DNA of 64,000 nucleotides from Pseudomonadota bacterium (GTDB lineage Bacteria; Pseudomonadota; Alphaproteobacteria; Rhizobiales; Xanthobacteraceae), in NCBI GenBank assembly GCA_023386885.1, contig JAEWIX010000023.1:1-64000 (forward strand), in the 5' to 3' direction. A program made the position numbers and the translations under genes. Positions within the stretch are counted from its first letter, which is position 1, and each line of letters starts with the position of its first letter. Below, piece after piece: positions 43,027 through 53,950 of this stretch. The notes beneath the pieces were generated by a model. It made no database searches. It had not been told where the DNA came from and worked only from the letters and a program-made list of their open reading frames with translations.

Positions 43027-45573
43027 ATGGCCGTTCGCAGATTGTCACAAGGGCAGGCCGCGGCGCGGATCGCTCGCCTCCGCTGGCATGAGGAACGGCT
43101 GCTGCGATGTGCCATCAGGATGGCCCGCATGGGCTATTGGGAGTCGGAAAGCCCCGACGCGACGGATTTCTGGATATCGCCTGAACTCGCCGCCTTCTAC
43201 GAATTCGAGACGGTGGACGGCCTCATCCCGATCGCCACGGTGCGCGACTGCTATCTGCCCGAAAGCCGGACGATTTTGGAGACGCACTATGCGGCTTGCT
43301 GGGCTGCGGGGCAGCCCTATGCGGTCCAGACGAAACTCCGCAGATCCGATGGCAGTCTGCTCGACTGCGTCGTGCACGGCGAGCCGGAATTCGACGCGCA
43401 CGGTCAGGTCCGGCGTGTCTCCGGTATTGTCCGCGACATCACGGAAGAAACTTCCGCGCTGCGACGCCTGGCGGAGAGCGAGCAGCGGCTGGCCGATTTT
43501 GTCAGCACCGCCTCGGATTGGTGTTGGGAAAGCGACGCCGCCCATCGGCTGCTGCCCTATCCCCGATTGCTTGCAGGCAATACCGCTTTCCAGACGGTGG
43601 CCGCCGGCGGGCGGGCGCGTTGGGAACTGGCCTATTCGCCTGAGGACGAAGAGGCCATGGCGCGGCACCGGGCCGATATGGAGGCCCACCGTCCTTTTCG
43701 CGATTTCACCTATACGCTTATCGGCGAGGATGGATCGCGCGTCAGTATCCGCACCAACGGCAAGCCGATCTTCGCCGATAACGGCACCTTTCTCGGCTAT
43801 CGCGGCACCTCCAGCGACATCACCGAGTTGAGGGCTGCGGAAGCCAAGCTCGATGAGCGCACGCGGGCGCTGCAGGAAGCACATCAGCTCGGCCGGATCG
43901 GGACGTGGAGCTATCGGCTGGATACCGGCCGCTCGATCTGGGAGCCCGAGCTTTACCACCTTCTCGGTCTCGACCCCGAGACGTTCGAGCCAAGCCACGA
44001 AAATACCAAGCCCTACTTCATGGGCGACGACGCCGAGCGTTTCCTGGAACTGCAGAAACGGGTTCTCCGCACTTGCGGGACCGAGGCCATCGACCTGCGC
44101 ATTCTGCATCCGGATGGCACGGTCCACGACCTCGCGATCACCTGCAAGGCGGATATCGCCCATGACCAGGTCATCGGCATCATCGGCACCGTGCAGGACG
44201 TTACCGAGCGCAAGGAGGCCGAGCGCAAGCTCGAACTGCTCGCCTACAGCGATCCTCTGACCGGCCTCGCCAACCGTGCGCTGTTCAAGCGCCAGCTCGC
44301 GACCTTGATCGATGGCTGCAGGCTGGAAAGCCGGAGCGGTGCGCTGCTGCTCATCGATCTCGACCGCTTCAAGGAGGTCAACGATTCCCTCGGCCACGCC
44401 GCTGGTGATGAGTTGCTGATCCGGATTGCGGCCGCGTTGCGGCTGGACCTGGGGCCGCGCGTTTTCATCGCCCGGCTCGGCGGTGATGAATTCGCCGTGC
44501 TGGTCGAGAGGGGCAGCACGTCCGACGCTGCGTTGACGGAGCTTGCCGAGCGCCTTATCGCGAGACTGTCCGGACCCGTCGATCTTACCGAGGGCGAGGC
44601 TTTCATCGGCGCCACCATCGGCATCGCCCGCTTGCCGGAGCACGGGGGTGCGGCCGAAACCGCCATGCGCAATGCGGATCTGGCGCTCTACATGGCCAAG
44701 GAGGCCGGTCGCGGCCGGGCGCAACTGTTCGAGCCGATCTATGCGCAGGCGGTCCAGCAGAAGCTCGATCTCGGTCGGCATCTGCGCCATGCCGTGGAGG
44801 CCGGCACGCTCCAGGTGCATTACCAGCCGCAGGTGGACCTGAGGACGGGTCGCGTCACCGGCTTCGAGGCGCTACTGCGCTGGACCCATCCCGAGCGCGG
44901 GCCGATCTCGCCGGCTGAGTTTATTCCGATCGCCGAAAGCTCCGGGCTCATCGTCGATCTCGGCTTGTGGGTGCTGCGCGAGGCTTGCCGTCAGGGCCGC
45001 GCCTGGCTGGATGCCGGGCTGCCGCCGCGTTCCGTCTCGGTCAACGTCTCGCCGGCCCAGCTCTGGAGCACGGATTTCGAGACGGCGGTTTCGGCGGTGC
45101 TGGCCGAGACCGGCTTTCCGGCGGAGCTGCTCTGCCTGGAACTGACCGAAAACCTGTTCGTGGACCACACCGAGCAGCGGATCAGCCGCATGCTGACGGC
45201 GCTCTCCGATCTCGGTGTCCAACTCGCACTGGACGATTTCGGCTCGGGCTATTCCTCGCTCGGCTATCTGACGCGTCTGCCCTTCGATCGGCTGAAGGTG
45301 GATCGCGCCTTCGTGGACGGCATTTCCACCGCGCCGGAGAAACGCAAACTGCTGGGCGGCATCATCGCGCTGTCGCGTGGACTGGGCATGACGGTGGTGG
45401 CGGAAGGGGCTGAACTCGCGGCCGAGGTGGACGTGCTCGGCGCACTCGATTGCGATCTGGTGCAAGGCTTCGTCTTCTCTCGGCCCGTTGTTCCCGACGA
45501 CGTGCCGCTGGTGGCCGCCTCAATCGAGCGCGACGCGAGACCGGCACAGCTTGTCCTTCGTCAGGTCATTTGA
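43027..45573 (+). CDS. PAS-GGDEF-EAL cyclic-di-GMP turnover protein
   Basis: An 848-residue cytoplasmic sensor without membrane segments. Three PAS/PAC-like units occupy roughly residues 25-410 (PAC ends read GIVRDITEET, GTSSDITELR and GTVQDVTERK). The diguanylate cyclase domain follows with DPLTGLANRALF and an intact active site GGDEF (485-489). The phosphodiesterase domain has EAL (614-616), ELTEN and DDFGSGYSSLGYL, so both catalytic halves look complete. It would make or degrade cyclic di-GMP depending on the PAS signal. ATG 43027 follows GGGGGA. A lone gene; no partner is visible. Confidence 0.9.
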   Translation: MAVRRLSQGQAAARIARLRWHEERLLRCAIRMARMGYWESESPDATDFWISPELAAFYEFETVDGLIPIATVRDCYLPESRTILETHYAACWAAGQPYAVQTKLRRSDGSLLDCVVHGEPEFDAHGQVRRVSGIVRDITEETSALRRLAESEQRLADFVSTASDWCWESDAAHRLLPYPRLLAGNTAFQTVAAGGRARWELAYSPEDEEAMARHRADMEAHRPFRDFTYTLIGEDGSRVSIRTNGKPIFADNGTFLGYRGTSSDITELRAAEAKLDERTRALQEAHQLGRIGTWSYRLDTGRSIWEPELYHLLGLDPETFEPSHENTKPYFMGDDAERFLELQKRVLRTCGTEAIDLRILHPDGTVHDLAITCKADIAHDQVIGIIGTVQDVTERKEAERKLELLAYSDPLTGLANRALFKRQLATLIDGCRLESRSGALLLIDLDRFKEVNDSLGHAAGDELLIRIAAALRLDLGPRVFIARLGGDEFAVLVERGSTSDAALTELAERLIARLSGPVDLTEGEAFIGATIGIARLPEHGGAAETAMRNADLALYMAKEAGRGRAQLFEPIYAQAVQQKLDLGRHLRHAVEAGTLQVHYQPQVDLRTGRVTGFEALLRWTHPERGPISPAEFIPIAESSGLIVDLGLWVLREACRQGRAWLDAGLPPRSVSVNVSPAQLWSTDFETAVSAVLAETGFPAELLCLELTENLFVDHTEQRISRMLTALSDLGVQLALDDFGSGYSSLGYLTRLPFDRLKVDRAFVDGISTAPEKRKLLGGIIALSRGLGMTVVAEGAELAAEVDVLGALDCDLVQGFVFSRPVVPDDVPLVAASIERDARPAQLVLRQVI

Positions 45574-45738
45574 GACCCATCAGGTGTTTTGAGAACGAAG
45601 GCTTCGCCTCTCCGACATCGGCGACGGACAGCTGCAGGGTGGGGCGGCAGTTTTGCGGGTTGCGCTTTCGGGCGGCGGACATAATGCTGACAGGCAAGTC
45701 GTCCGTCCGGAACAACCGCAAAACGAGGAGCGCGCCTG

Positions 45739-47421
45739 ATGCCTGCCGGCCAAGCGAATGCCATCGGAAACAACCCGTCGAAGGCCGAGGCATATGATGT
45801 CGTGATTGTCGGCGCCGGCTTCGCCGGCATGTACATGTTGCATCGGTTGCGCGGATTGGGATTGTCAGCGCGCGTGTTCGAGCAGGGTAGCGGCGTCGGC
45901 GGCACCTGGTACTGGAACCGCTATCCTGGTGCGCGCTGCGACGTCGAAAGCATGCAGTATTCCTATTCCTTTTCCGAAGACCTCCAGCAGGAATGGGAAT
46001 GGAGCGAACGCTATGCGCCGCAGCCGGAGATCCTGCGCTACGCCAATCACGTCGCGGATCGGTTCGATCTGAGATCCGACATTCAGTTCAACACCCGCGT
46101 TGAGCGTGCGGTGTTCGATGAGCGCGCAAGAGACTGGTCGGTCACCATTGCGGGCGGCAAGACCGTCCGCGCGCAATTCGTGGTGCTGGCGACGGGGTGT
46201 CTCTCCAATGCCCGCACGCCGGATTTCAAGGGGCTCCCGGATTTCGTGGGCGAGGTCTATCATACCGGTCATTGGCCGCATGAGCCGGTGGACTTCACCG
46301 GCAAGCGCGTGGCGGTGATCGGCACGGGATCGTCGGGCATCCAGTCGATCCCGATCATCGCCGAGCAGGCGAGCCAACTCACCGTCTTTCAGCGCACGCC
46401 CAACTTCAGCGTGCCGGCGCGCAATGCGCCGCTCTCGCCGCAGGAGCGCGATTTCTTCCGCGCCAATTACGACGAAATTCGCCGCAAGGCGCGCGAGGAG
46501 ATGCGCAATGGCATCTATCAGGAACTGCCCGAGAAAGGCGCGCTGGAGGAGAACGCCGAGGAGCGGAATGCACGATATGGCGCGCGCTGGGAGAAGGGCG
46601 GCCTGACCTTCACCGCGACCTATAACAACATCGCGCTCGACAAGGCCGCCAACGATACCGCCGCCGATTTCGTTCGGGCCAGGATCGCCGAGATCGTCAA
46701 GGACCCCGAGGTCGCAAGACTGCTGCAGCCGAACGACCATCCGATCGGCTCAAAACGGATTTGCGTCGATACCGATTACTACGCGACCTACAATCGCGCC
46801 AACGTCAAGCTGGTCGACGTCAAGGCCAATCCGATCGAAAAGATTCTCCCGCACGGCCTCGCGGCGGGCGGCGTGACTTATGACTTCGATGTGCTGGTGC
46901 TCGCGACCGGTTTCGATGCCATGACCGGTTCGGTTGCAAGGATCGATATTCGCGGGCGGTCGGGACAGACACTCAATGAAAAATGGGAGGCCGGGCCGCG
47001 CACCTATCTCGGCCTGATGAGCGAAGGGTTTCCCAATCTGTTCGTCATCACCGGGCCGGGCAGCCCGTCGGTGCTGAGCAACATGATCGTCTCGATCGAG
47101 CAGCACGTCGACTGGATCGCCGACTGTTTCGATTACATGCGTGCGAACGGCCTCGATTGCATTGAGGCGACGCGCTCCGCCGAGGACAACTGGGTTGCCC
47201 ACGTCAACGACGTCGCGCACGGCACGCTCTATCCGCAGGCTAACTCGTGGTACATGGGCGCCAATGTTCCCGGCAAACCGCGTATCTTCATGCCCTACAT
47301 CGGCGGTGTCGGCGTTTACCGGCAGATTTGCAGCGACGTTGCGGCGAAAGGGTACGAGGGCTTTACGATGACCGAAGCGGCGCCGGCGCAGCGGTTGGCC
47401 GCACGACGCGCCAACTCGTAA
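45739..47421 (+). CDS. Flavin-containing Baeyer-Villiger-type monooxygenase
   Basis: A 560-residue type I BVMO. The FAD Rossmann motif GAGFAG is at residues 25-30, the NADPH Rossmann motif GTGSSG lies near residue 195, and the fingerprint FxGxxxHxxxWP is fully present at 169-180 (FVGEVYHTGHWP). The partner motif GTWYWNRYPGARCD is cyclohexanone-monooxygenase-like. It would insert oxygen next to a ketone using NADPH and O2, giving an ester or lactone. Context does not name the substrate; an alicyclic ketone would fit the catabolic cluster nearby, but they are separated by 5 kb and a scar. Confidence 0.88.
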   Translation: MPAGQANAIGNNPSKAEAYDVVIVGAGFAGMYMLHRLRGLGLSARVFEQGSGVGGTWYWNRYPGARCDVESMQYSYSFSEDLQQEWEWSERYAPQPEILRYANHVADRFDLRSDIQFNTRVERAVFDERARDWSVTIAGGKTVRAQFVVLATGCLSNARTPDFKGLPDFVGEVYHTGHWPHEPVDFTGKRVAVIGTGSSGIQSIPIIAEQASQLTVFQRTPNFSVPARNAPLSPQERDFFRANYDEIRRKAREEMRNGIYQELPEKGALEENAEERNARYGARWEKGGLTFTATYNNIALDKAANDTAADFVRARIAEIVKDPEVARLLQPNDHPIGSKRICVDTDYYATYNRANVKLVDVKANPIEKILPHGLAAGGVTYDFDVLVLATGFDAMTGSVARIDIRGRSGQTLNEKWEAGPRTYLGLMSEGFPNLFVITGPGSPSVLSNMIVSIEQHVDWIADCFDYMRANGLDCIEATRSAEDNWVAHVNDVAHGTLYPQANSWYMGANVPGKPRIFMPYIGGVGVYRQICSDVAAKGYEGFTMTEAAPAQRLAARRANS

Positions 47422-48109
47422 ACCGGCCTGCGATGTCAAACAGCGCGCGAAGCCGAGAGCGGATACGGCTTCGCGATCTCGCGGCGCGATGCGCCCGAGG
47501 TTTCCGGGAAACGCCTCGCCCTTTCTTTCGAGAGGGCGCGCGGAACGCCGGACGCATGGTGCGTCCGCAGCCTCATGCGCAAAGTGAAAAGCGCACGAGT
47601 TAGTCACCACGAAAGCACCGGATACATCCGGCGTTCCGCACGCGATGGTTTTATCGGCTTGCTTCGTGCTCTCCCCGGCAACGGTCGAAACCTGACGCCG
47701 TCGTCTCCGCGGTACTTTCATGAGCCGGTTGGCCACACGAAAGAGCAGTCCGGATTTCGAAGGACCACACGACTTGGGCCGGCGCGCAAAAGGCGATGCC
47801 GATGGGGCACATCTCCGCCCCGGTCCGCACCGCGCAGCGTGGTCGTTCACCAGAACTCAGATCCCTCACGCGCCTCCGGCCCTTGAGCGCACCCTTTGTA
47901 CAAGGCGCGCGCTCGCCCTCCGGGCTTGCGCCCTGCGACCTTCGTTCCGGCCCGACGCTGCCGCGTCCACCGCATCCCGCCCCGCGAACCGTGACGATCG
48001 CGAGCCGCCCCTCTCATCGGGGCGGGATGAACGGAATATAATCCTATAACGGCGGGTTTGTCAAGATCGAAACCACCTCGCATCTGAGGGATGGCATGTG
48101 GCCGTGCGT
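47422..48109. other. Long non-coding region with repeat-like structure
   Basis: No convincing gene in nearly 700 bases on either strand; the open frames lack start signals and family features and are rich in Arg/Pro as in shifted GC-rich DNA. Parts of the sequence (around CGAGTTAGTCACCACGAAAG, 47597 on) look like dispersed intergenic repeats I associate with Bradyrhizobium genomes. It may hold an untranslated leader or small RNA. Confidence 0.4.
47974..48028. repeat. Inverted repeat with 11-bp arms
   Basis: ATCCCGCCCCG (47974-47984) and CGGGGCGGGAT (48018-48028), perfectly complementary, separated by 33 bases. Non-coding on both sides; possibly a terminator-like hairpin for transcripts from the left. 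Confidence 0.6.
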
Positions 48110-48190
48110 CATGGCCGGGCTTGTCCCGGCCATCCACGTCTTGAAGTGTCGCAGAAAGAACGTGGATCACCGGGACAAGCCCGGTGATGA
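48110..48190. repeat. Palindromic intergenic element
   Basis: An approximately 80-bp element whose two halves are inverted near-copies: CCGGGCTTGTCCCGG then CATCCACGT on the left, ACGTGGATCACCGGGACAAG on the right. The exact style (CCGGGACAAGCCCGG with CGTGGAT) is widespread between genes in Bradyrhizobiaceae. It can fold into a long hairpin. Confidence 0.75.
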
Positions 48191-48547
48191 CGCCGTGGGT
48201 GGGGGCGCGGTCTCAGCAACAATGTCGTCCCTGCGCGTCTTTGCGGGCACGGTGACCGCTTTTCCCCACAAGCGGGAGAGGCGCCGCGCGCCGCGGCCCA
48301 TTAAATCGAGCGGCGAAGGCAACGTTGCAGCACCGCTGCACGTTAGTATTGGTGCGCTCGGGCCGCTCACCGCACGGAAACGGCACAGGGTTGTTCGTCA
48401 TGCATCGCAGGGCAGACATCGCGCAGGACAGGGAACTGTCAACATAGCTTGTCTTGCCTCCCTTGGTGCGCTGCGCTAAAGGCTCAGAACAATTCCAAGG
48501 TGGCCGAATCTGTCGGCCGTATCGCCCCAAAAAACCAAGGATCGCCG

Positions 48548-48913
48548 ATGACCGGCATCTTGCAAGATTATCTGCCTTTGGTGGTGTTTATCGGCATTGC
48601 CGCCGTGATCGGGCTGGCCCTGCTGATTGCGCCGTTTATCGTTGCGTTCCAGCAGCCCGATCCGGAGAAACTGTCCGCATATGAATGCGGCTTCAATGCG
48701 TTCGACGATGCGCGCATGAAGTTCGACGTGCGGTTCTATCTGGTGGCGATCCTGTTCATCATCTTCGATCTGGAAGTCGCCTTCCTATTTCCGTGGGCGG
48801 TGGCGTTCGGGAAACTCGGTCTGGTCGGGTTCTGGTCGATGATGGTGTTTCTCGCCGTCCTCACCATCGGCTTTATCTACGAATGGAAGAAAGGCGCGCT
48901 CGAATGGGATTGA
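48548..48913 (+). CDS. nuoA: NADH-quinone oxidoreductase subunit A
   Basis: A 121-residue membrane subunit of complex I with three helices and the conserved loop LSAYECGFNAFDDARMKFDV, whose Glu-Cys region lies at the quinone site, and FDLEVAFLFPWAV. First gene of the nuo operon; ATG 48548. The stop overlaps the nuoB start by 10 bases. Confidence 0.95.
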   Translation: MTGILQDYLPLVVFIGIAAVIGLALLIAPFIVAFQQPDPEKLSAYECGFNAFDDARMKFDVRFYLVAILFIIFDLEVAFLFPWAVAFGKLGLVGFWSMMVFLAVLTIGFIYEWKKGALEWD

Positions 48914-49497
48914 GCCCCACCCACGCGCAGTCATCTAGTCCGGTGATCGCGCCTGCCGCGACCGGCATTCTCGATCCGCGCACCGGCAAGCCGGTCGGCG
49001 CCGATGATCGCTACTTCCTCGAGGTCAACAACGAGCTGTCCGACAAGGGCTTCTTCGTCGCCGCCGCCGACGACTTGATCACCTGGGCGCGCACCGGCTC
49101 GCTGATGTGGATGACCTTCGGGCTTGCCTGCTGCGCCGTCGAGATGATGCAGGTGTCGATGCCGCGTTACGACGTCGAACGCTTCGGTTTCGCCCCACGC
49201 GCCTCGCCGCGCCAGTCCGACGTGATGATCGTCGCCGGCACGCTGACCAACAAGATGGCGCCCGCGCTGCGCAAGGTCTACGACCAGATGCCGGAGCCAC
49301 GCTACGTCATCTCGATGGGCTCCTGCGCCAACGGCGGCGGCTACTACCACTATTCCTATTCCGTGGTGCGCGGCTGCGACCGCATCGTGCCGATCGACAT
49401 CTATGTGCCGGGCTGCCCACCGACGGCGGAAGCGCTGCTCTACGGCGTGTTGCTGTTGCAGAAGAAGATCCGGCGCACCGGAACCATCGAACGCTAA
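48904..49497 (+). CDS. nuoB: NADH-quinone oxidoreductase subunit B
   Basis: A 197-residue peripheral subunit that carries iron-sulfur cluster N2, the last before quinone. Ligands: the tandem Cys in GLACCAVEMM, Cys in GSCANGGGYYH and Cys in VPGCPPTAEAL. The N-terminal 35 residues are a variable extension. Confidence 0.95.
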   Translation: MGLSPTHAQSSSPVIAPAATGILDPRTGKPVGADDRYFLEVNNELSDKGFFVAAADDLITWARTGSLMWMTFGLACCAVEMMQVSMPRYDVERFGFAPRASPRQSDVMIVAGTLTNKMAPALRKVYDQMPEPRYVISMGSCANGGGYYHYSYSVVRGCDRIVPIDIYVPGCPPTAEALLYGVLLLQKKIRRTGTIER

Positions 49498-49506
49498 GGC
49501 TGAACA

Positions 49507-50130
49507 ATGGACGACACGCGGCTCGAGACCCTGGGGCAGACGATCGTTGGTGCGCTGCCCGGCGTCGCCACTGGCTATGAAGTGGCGTTCGGTCAGCTCA
49601 CGGTGAATGTCGAGATTTCGAAGATCGTCGAGGCGATGCGGTTCCTGCGCGAGGATCCGCGCTGCCGCTTCGTCAGTTTCATCGATGCCACCGCGGTCGA
49701 TTATCCGTCACGCGAAAAACGCTTCGATATCGTCTATCACCTGCTGTCGCCGACCCTGAACGAGCGCATTCGCGTCAAGGGCGTGGCCGACGAGACCACG
49801 CAGGTGCCGTCGATTATCGGCGTGTTTCCCGGCACCGACTGGTTCGAGCGCGAAACCTACGATCTCTATGGCGTAATCTTCACCGGCCACCCCGACATGC
49901 GCCGGCTGCTGACCGATTACGGCTTCGACGGCCATCCGCTGCGCAAGGATTTTCCGACCACGGGTTTCGTCGAGGTGCGCTACGACGATGCCGAGAAGCG
50001 CGTGGTCTACGAACCGGTGCAACTCAATCAGGAATTCCGCCGCTTCGATTTCCTCTCGCCCTGGGAAGGCGCGGACTATCCGCTGCCCGGCGACGAGAAG
50101 ACGAGCACTGACGGAGCCAAACCGTCATGA
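49507..50130 (+). CDS. nuoC: NADH-quinone oxidoreductase subunit C
   Basis: A 207-residue 30-kDa-type subunit. The signature ERETYDLYGVIFTGHPDMRRLLTDY-type block is present (ERETYDLYGV, GHPDMRRLL, HPLRKDFP). It is separate from nuoD, as in alphaproteobacteria. Its stop overlaps the thioesterase gene by 4 bases. Confidence 0.94.
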   Translation: MDDTRLETLGQTIVGALPGVATGYEVAFGQLTVNVEISKIVEAMRFLREDPRCRFVSFIDATAVDYPSREKRFDIVYHLLSPTLNERIRVKGVADETTQVPSIIGVFPGTDWFERETYDLYGVIFTGHPDMRRLLTDYGFDGHPLRKDFPTTGFVEVRYDDAEKRVVYEPVQLNQEFRRFDFLSPWEGADYPLPGDEKTSTDGAKPS

Positions 50131-50558
50131 AGCCGACGCTCAAAACCGGGTTGACGCACCGGTTCAGCTATTGCGTGCCCGATAACAAGACGGTGCCGCA
50201 TCTGTATCCGGAGTCCGCCGATTTTCAGGCGATGCCGGAGGTGTTCGCGACGGGCTACATGGTTGGCCTGATGGAGTGGGCTTGCATCGATTTGATGAAA
50301 TCCCATCTCGATGCCGGCGAGGGCAGCCTCGGCACGCATATCGACGTCAGTCACGCGGCGGCGACCCCGCCAGGACTGACCGTCACCGTTGACGTCGAAT
50401 GCACAGAGGTCGATGGCAAGCGCCTGAGCTTCGCCGTCAAGGCGCATGACGGCGTCGACATGATCGGCGAAGGCACGCATCAGCGCCATGTCGTCGCGTG
50501 GGACAAATTCAATGCACGGGTCGCCGGCAAGGCGACGAAAGCGGGGGTAGCCGCGTGA
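50127..50558 (+). CDS. FlK-type hotdog thioesterase inside the nuo operon
   Basis: A 143-residue hotdog protein whose residues line up with fluoroacetyl-CoA thioesterase FlK: Thr42 (FATGYMV), Glu50 (GLMEWA), Gly69 (SLGTHIDV) and His76 (VSHAAATPPG), the positions reported for the FlK triad and its glycine. It overlaps nuoC and nuoD by 4 bases each, so it is translated with complex I. FlK hydrolyses fluoroacetyl-CoA; relatives without fluoroacetate exist whose substrates are unknown. A role in clearing an acyl-CoA or in respiration housekeeping is only a guess. Confidence 0.8.
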   Translation: MKPTLKTGLTHRFSYCVPDNKTVPHLYPESADFQAMPEVFATGYMVGLMEWACIDLMKSHLDAGEGSLGTHIDVSHAAATPPGLTVTVDVECTEVDGKRLSFAVKAHDGVDMIGEGTHQRHVVAWDKFNARVAGKATKAGVAA

Positions 50559-51754
50559 GCGAATCTGAAGTCCCCGGAATGCGCAATTTCACCATCAACT
50601 TCGGGCCGCAGCATCCGGCCGCGCACGGCGTGCTGCGCTTGGTGCTGGAGTTGGACGGCGAAGTGGTCGAGCGCGTCGATCCACATATCGGCCTGCTGCA
50701 TCGCGGCACCGAGAAGCTGATCGAGACCAAGACCTATCTGCAGGCGATCCCGTATTTCGACCGGCTCGATTACGTCGCGCCGATGAATCAGGAACACGCC
50801 TTCTGTCTCGCGGCGGAAAAGCTGCTCGGCATCAAGGTGCCGCGCCGCGCGCAACTGATCCGCGTGCTCTATTGCGAGATCGGCCGCATCCTCTCGCACC
50901 TCCTCAACGTCACCACGCAGGCGATGGACGTCGGTGCGCTGACCCCGCCGCTGTGGGGCTTCGAGGAACGCGAAAAGCTGATGGTGTTCTACGAGCGCGC
51001 CTCCGGCTCGCGGATGCACGCGGCGTTCTTCCGCGTCGGCGGCGTGCATCAGGATCTGCCGCCCAAGCTGATCGACGATATCGATGCGTGGTGCGACGCC
51101 TTCCCGCAGAAGGTCGACGATCTCGAGGTGCTGCTGACCGGCAACCGCATCTTCAAGCAGCGCAACGTCGATATCGGCGTGGTGACCTTGGAGCAGGCGT
51201 GGGAGTGGGGATTTTCCGGCGTCATGGTGCGTGGTTCGGGTGCTGCGTGGGATTTGCGCAAGGCGCAGCCCTACGAGTGCTACGACGAGATGGAATTCGA
51301 CATTCCCATCGGCAAGAACGGCGACTGCTACGACCGCTACTGCATCCGCGTCGAGGAGATGCATCAGTCGGTGCGCATCATGAAGCAGTGCATCGCGAAA
51401 TTGCGCGCGCCGGACGGGCAGGGCCCGGTGGCGGTCGAGGACAACAAGATTTTCCCGCCGCGCCGTGGCGAGATGAAGCGCTCGATGGAAGCGCTGATCC
51501 ATCACTTCAAGCTCTACACCGAAGGCTTCCATGTGCCGCCGGGCGAAGTCTACGCCGCGGTGGAAGCGCCGAAGGGCGAGTTCGGCGTCTTCCTCGTCGC
51601 CGACGGCAGCAACAAACCCTACAAGTGCAAGATCCGTGCGCCGGGCTTCGCGCATTTGCAGGCGATGGATTTCATCTGCAAGGGGCACCTGTTGGCCGAC
51701 GTTTCGGCCATCCTCGGGTCGCTCGATATCGTGTTCGGCGAGGTCGACCGGTGA
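50555..51754 (+). CDS. nuoD: NADH-quinone oxidoreductase subunit D
   Basis: A 399-residue 49-kDa-type subunit lining the quinone cavity. Blocks NFGPQHPAAHGVLRL, GLLHRGTEKL and the C-terminal DIVFGEVDR are diagnostic. GTG 50555 overlaps the thioesterase stop (GTGA); ATG 50579 is a shorter option. Confidence 0.95.
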   Translation: MSESEVPGMRNFTINFGPQHPAAHGVLRLVLELDGEVVERVDPHIGLLHRGTEKLIETKTYLQAIPYFDRLDYVAPMNQEHAFCLAAEKLLGIKVPRRAQLIRVLYCEIGRILSHLLNVTTQAMDVGALTPPLWGFEEREKLMVFYERASGSRMHAAFFRVGGVHQDLPPKLIDDIDAWCDAFPQKVDDLEVLLTGNRIFKQRNVDIGVVTLEQAWEWGFSGVMVRGSGAAWDLRKAQPYECYDEMEFDIPIGKNGDCYDRYCIRVEEMHQSVRIMKQCIAKLRAPDGQGPVAVEDNKIFPPRRGEMKRSMEALIHHFKLYTEGFHVPPGEVYAAVEAPKGEFGVFLVADGSNKPYKCKIRAPGFAHLQAMDFICKGHLLADVSAILGSLDIVFGEVDR

Positions 51755-51822
51755 TCTTCTCGTCTCGCCATCTCCGCCTGAATGCGCGCCGCGTGGCGCG
51801 TTTACCGAAAGACTGATTGAGC

Positions 51823-52577
51823 ATGTCCGTCCGTCGTCTGGCACCGAAGGAATTGCAGCCCGCGAGCTTCGCGTTTCGCGAAGGTACGCTCGACTGGGCG
51901 AAGCAGCAGATCGCGAAGTATCCGGAAGGACGGCAGGCGTCGGCCTGTATCGCGATCCTGTGGCGCGTGCAGGAAGAGCATGAGGGTTGGGTTTCGGAAG
52001 CCGCGATCCGCGCGGTCGCCGACCTGCTCGATATGCCCTACATTCGCGTGCTGGAGATCGCGACCTTCTACACCATGTTCCAGCTCTCGCCGGTCGGCAA
52101 GAAAGCGCATGTGCAGGTCTGCGGCACCACGCCCTGCATGCTGGGCGGCGCCGGCGACCTGATCGAGGTCTGCAAGCATCGCATCCATCACGATCCGGGC
52201 CATGTCTCTGACGACGGCAACTTCTCGTGGGAAGAGGTCGAGTGCTTAGGCGCCTGCGTGAATGCGCCGATGGTGATGATCTGGAAGGACACTTACGAGG
52301 ACCTCACCAAGGATACCTTCAACAAGGTGCTGGACGGCTTCGCCTCGGGCAACCTGCCGAAGCCCGGCCCGCAGATCGACCGGCAGTTCGCCGCGCCCGC
52401 CGGCGGCCCGCGCGTGCTGACGAACGGCGGCCAGCCGAGCGCAACCGGGCAGGGCGCGCCGAAGGAGCCGGTATTGGCCGACGCCGAGCCGAAGAAGCAG
52501 ACCGAGTCCGCGAATTTTCAGGAGCGGCCCGCGCCGAAGCCGCCTGCCGACGACGCGACCAAGAAGGGCAACATGTG

Positions 52578-52578
<1 letters not shown>
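51823..52578 (+). CDS. nuoE: NADH-quinone oxidoreductase subunit E
   Basis: A 251-residue thioredoxin-like subunit with the N1a [2Fe-2S] ligands in CGTTPCMLGG and CLGACVNAP. The fold ends near residue 180; a low-complexity Pro/Ala/Lys tail of about 70 residues follows, longer than in E. coli (166 residues in all). ATG 51823 preferred to TTG 51817. Overlaps nuoF by one base. Confidence 0.94.
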
Positions 52579-53903
<1,325 letters not shown>

Positions 53904-53950
53904 TCGATGCTGCGCGGACACCGAACGCAAGTTGAGAAAGACTTGAGGCC

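Noticed and set aside
43045..44820. 591-codon minus-strand frame opposite the PAS-GGDEF-EAL gene
   Set aside because: No start signal or domain; the plus strand carries intact GGDEF and EAL motifs.
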